This document shows, one piece after another, positions 63,431 to 64,000 of a DNA stretch of 64,000 nucleotides. The DNA is taken from contig OENT01000013.1 of NCBI GenBank assembly GCA_900239685.1, positions 1 through 64,000 on the forward strand, in the 5' to 3' direction. Origin of the DNA: Rotaria macrura (lineage: Eukaryota > Rotifera > Eurotatoria > Philodinida > Philodinidae). Below the pieces are notes generated by a model. The model did not search any database. It was given only the letters and a program-made list of their open reading frames with translations, and had not been told where the DNA came from. The position numbers were made by a program, and so were the translations under genes. Every line of letters starts with the position of its first letter. Position 1 is the stretch's first letter.

Positions 63431-64000
63431 TCAGATTGTCCCAAAAGTTCGTGCAACTACCCTCCCACTCAAAGTATGAAACATATGGTTTCCACCATCG
63501 TCTAGAGCATTCATTTTTAGGGTGGCCCACCGATTTTGAGCTAATTGCTTCATTGTCTTCTTGGGAAAAGAAAAGATTTTTCACGACCAGGTGTGCTTAT
63601 GTTTTAGTTATAATGGTGGTGGCTGTGACTCAGTACTCCTGTATCTCATTAACCAGGAGAGGTCTGAAGATAAGAAGTTTAGGTTAGGTACAATTTCATA
63701 TAGGTTAAAATCTGTGATGGAGAGAATAGAAAAATATTCGTTCAAAATCCTCGAATTTTTCACACGGTCTCTGTCTGAATGATTTCACAAAGAATCAGAG
63801 AATTTTGAAATTCAGAGACTACTATATAAAAGAAAAAGCAGCCAAAACTCACTCTGCCATCGAATTTTCAGAGTGATCGAGCGAAATTTCTAAGAGGTAT
63901 GCACAGATTTCAAAGAAAACTACGTATTTTACTTGTGAGGCTTTCAAGGCTTCCCAATGCCTCATATCCAAATAGTCACTTTTTCCATCTAAGCTCACTC
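63431..64000. mobile_element. Possible mariner-like element terminus, cut by window end
   Basis: TCAGATTGTCCCAAAAGTTC follows a TA dinucleotide at 63429. The TGTCCCAAAAGTT wording is like the terminal repeats of many mariner elements, which insert at TA. From here the sequence is distinctly less AT-biased, with long open frames on both strands, but no transposase motif (such as a catalytic D,D34D block) is visible before the window ends. The other end is not in view. Confidence 0.45.

Overview
This is an AT-rich, eukaryotic (animal) nuclear window. It shows GT-AG introns (often only 54-90 bp), metazoan protein families, many decayed genes and several small non-autonomous DNA transposons. The short introns, AT-richness and abundance of gene relics fit a small invertebrate such as a bdelloid rotifer. 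That placement is an inference from style, not from a diagnostic marker.

Layout. (1) 0.75-3.05 kb: a six-exon ubiquitin-ribosomal protein eL40 fusion gene (+), then an intronless Josephin-type deubiquitinase (-). Both belong to ubiquitin biology and each has an AATAAA overlapping its stop codon. (2) 3.2-11.5 kb: no supported gene, but an 0.8 kb foldback element (3215-4020) and a smaller degenerate inverted repeat near 6.2-6.4 kb. (3) 11.6-19.6 kb: a full-scale pseudogene of an ABCA-family lipid-type ABC transporter (+), with both nucleotide-binding domains recognisable but broken by stops, frameshifts and insertions. (4) 19.6-34 kb: a gene-poor tract with exon-like relics on the + strand (near 21.1-21.4 kb and 25.8-29.0 kb) and one copy of a CCCAGG-ended element. 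(5) 34.2-36.15 kb: a three-exon CIAPIN1/anamorsin-like gene (-) whose reading frame is intact but whose Fe-S cysteines are almost all gone. A hAT-like element with an 8-bp target duplication lies about 250 bp upstream of its start. (6) 41.2-49.6 kb: a complete 15-exon Tousled-like kinase gene (-), 747 codons, with a 1.4 kb hAT-like element inside an intron, flanked by a perfect 8-bp duplication. (7) 50.3-50.9 kb: a nested pair of CCCAGG-ended elements. (8) 54.4-61.9 kb: a 13-exon gene (+) for a secreted protein with a signal peptide, a WAP-like eight-cysteine domain and ten sushi/CCP domains. Its 3 kb intron holds two palindromic elements, one carrying a broken cysteine-rich coding fragment. 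(9) 63.4 kb to the end: what looks like the terminus of a mariner-like element running out of the window.

Exon structures for the ubiquitin fusion, TLK, CIAPIN1-like and sushi genes were assembled by hand from splice sites. In all four the summed coding length is a multiple of three, which is strong internal support. The most notable items are the CIAPIN1-like gene without Fe-S ligands, the WAP+10 CCP protein (an architecture like nematode LEV-9), and the family of short transposons with CCCAGG ends and 2-bp duplications, nested within itself. I found no operon-like cluster, CRISPR or prokaryotic defence system.
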